Shown here: positions 63,900-64,000 of the stretch, piece after piece
How positions within the stretch are numbered: position 1 is the first letter of the stretch
Layout: each line of letters begins with the position of its first letter
The notes under the pieces: model-generated
The model's input: only the letters and a program-made list of their open reading frames with translations
Told to the model about the DNA's origin: nothing
The model's database searches: none
Assembly (NCBI GenBank): GCA_020161145.1
Contig: JAIUPQ010000006.1
Coordinates: forward strand, 209,351 to 273,350
DNA: 64,000 nucleotides
Reading direction: 5' to 3'
From: Pseudomonadota bacterium
GTDB taxonomy: Bacteria > Pseudomonadota > Gammaproteobacteria > Burkholderiales > Burkholderiaceae_C
Made by a program: the position numbers and the translations under genes

Positions 63900-64000
63900 A
63901 CAATCGACGCTATCCGTTCTTCATGGCGCGTGCTGTGATGAGCGAGTGGATTGCCGAGTTGAAGGCTGCTCAAGCCTTGCATGTGGAGAAGCGCCCATGA

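Overview
The window is high-GC, densely coded chromosomal DNA of the kind found in Burkholderiales, most like the Comamonadaceae (Acidovorax/Hydrogenophaga/Ottowia type). That placement is an inference from gene content: polyhydroxybutyrate genes phaC, phaB and phaZ, an NAD-dependent fds formate dehydrogenase, a ferredoxin-type RnfB next to nth, a zapA pair, DUF2788, and a CysI/DUF934/CysH sulfate-reduction set without CysJ. No rRNA, CRISPR array, transposase or plasmid function was seen. There is one tRNA gene, tRNA-Asn(GTT).

Layout. 1-5341: end of a polyamine-type ABC importer (PotH end, PotI), an outer-membrane porin-like protein, an aldehyde dehydrogenase and a type III glutamine synthetase-like enzyme, probably one uptake and catabolism unit. 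5515-12396: secreted orphan, DMT exporter, AzlCD, a long palindromic element, a cNMP/CBS/DUF294 protein overlapping a DnaQ-like exonuclease, and an aldo/keto reductase. 12414-17316 (minus strand): orphan, nth, rnfB-like, phaZ, zapA pair, mltB. 17348-21885 (plus): MscS channel, DUF485 protein with ActP acetate symporter, terminator, D-2-hydroxyacid dehydrogenase. 21909-26073 (minus): a seven-repeat HAF protein, DUF4139 protein, rlmB, DUF1624 membrane protein. 26105-35093: thioesterase, purL (minus), then map-glnD-DUF2189-DUF2788. 35113-39506: prolyl oligopeptidase, and a MalY-type lyase divergent from an Lrp/AsnC regulator across an AT-rich spacer. 39725-44129: phaB/phaC, a small membrane protein, pgeF, a methyltransferase. 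44272-49001: aquaporin and two tandem chemoreceptors.

49104-55043 is a complete formate dehydrogenase operon transcribed leftwards in the order fdsG-fdsB-fdsA-fdhD-fdsD. To its right are a periplasmic HtrA-like protease, a RES/Xre toxin-antitoxin pair with two palindromic operator candidates, a Tat-type patatin lipoprotein, and the assimilatory sulfite/sulfate reduction genes (cysI, DUF934, cysH) followed by a 7Fe ferredoxin.

After the ferredoxin comes tRNA-Asn with its own promoter and terminator. Immediately beyond it the base composition drops. A short fragment resembling a DNA-methyltransferase C-terminus and an intact OLD-family (GajA-like) ATPase-nuclease follow. This looks like the edge of a tRNA-associated defence island that continues past the right end, and it is the best candidate for an unusual system here. 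Secondary points of interest are the repeat elements (8709-8813, 60516-60629, 2376-2442), the RES/Xre operators and the seven-repeat secreted protein.
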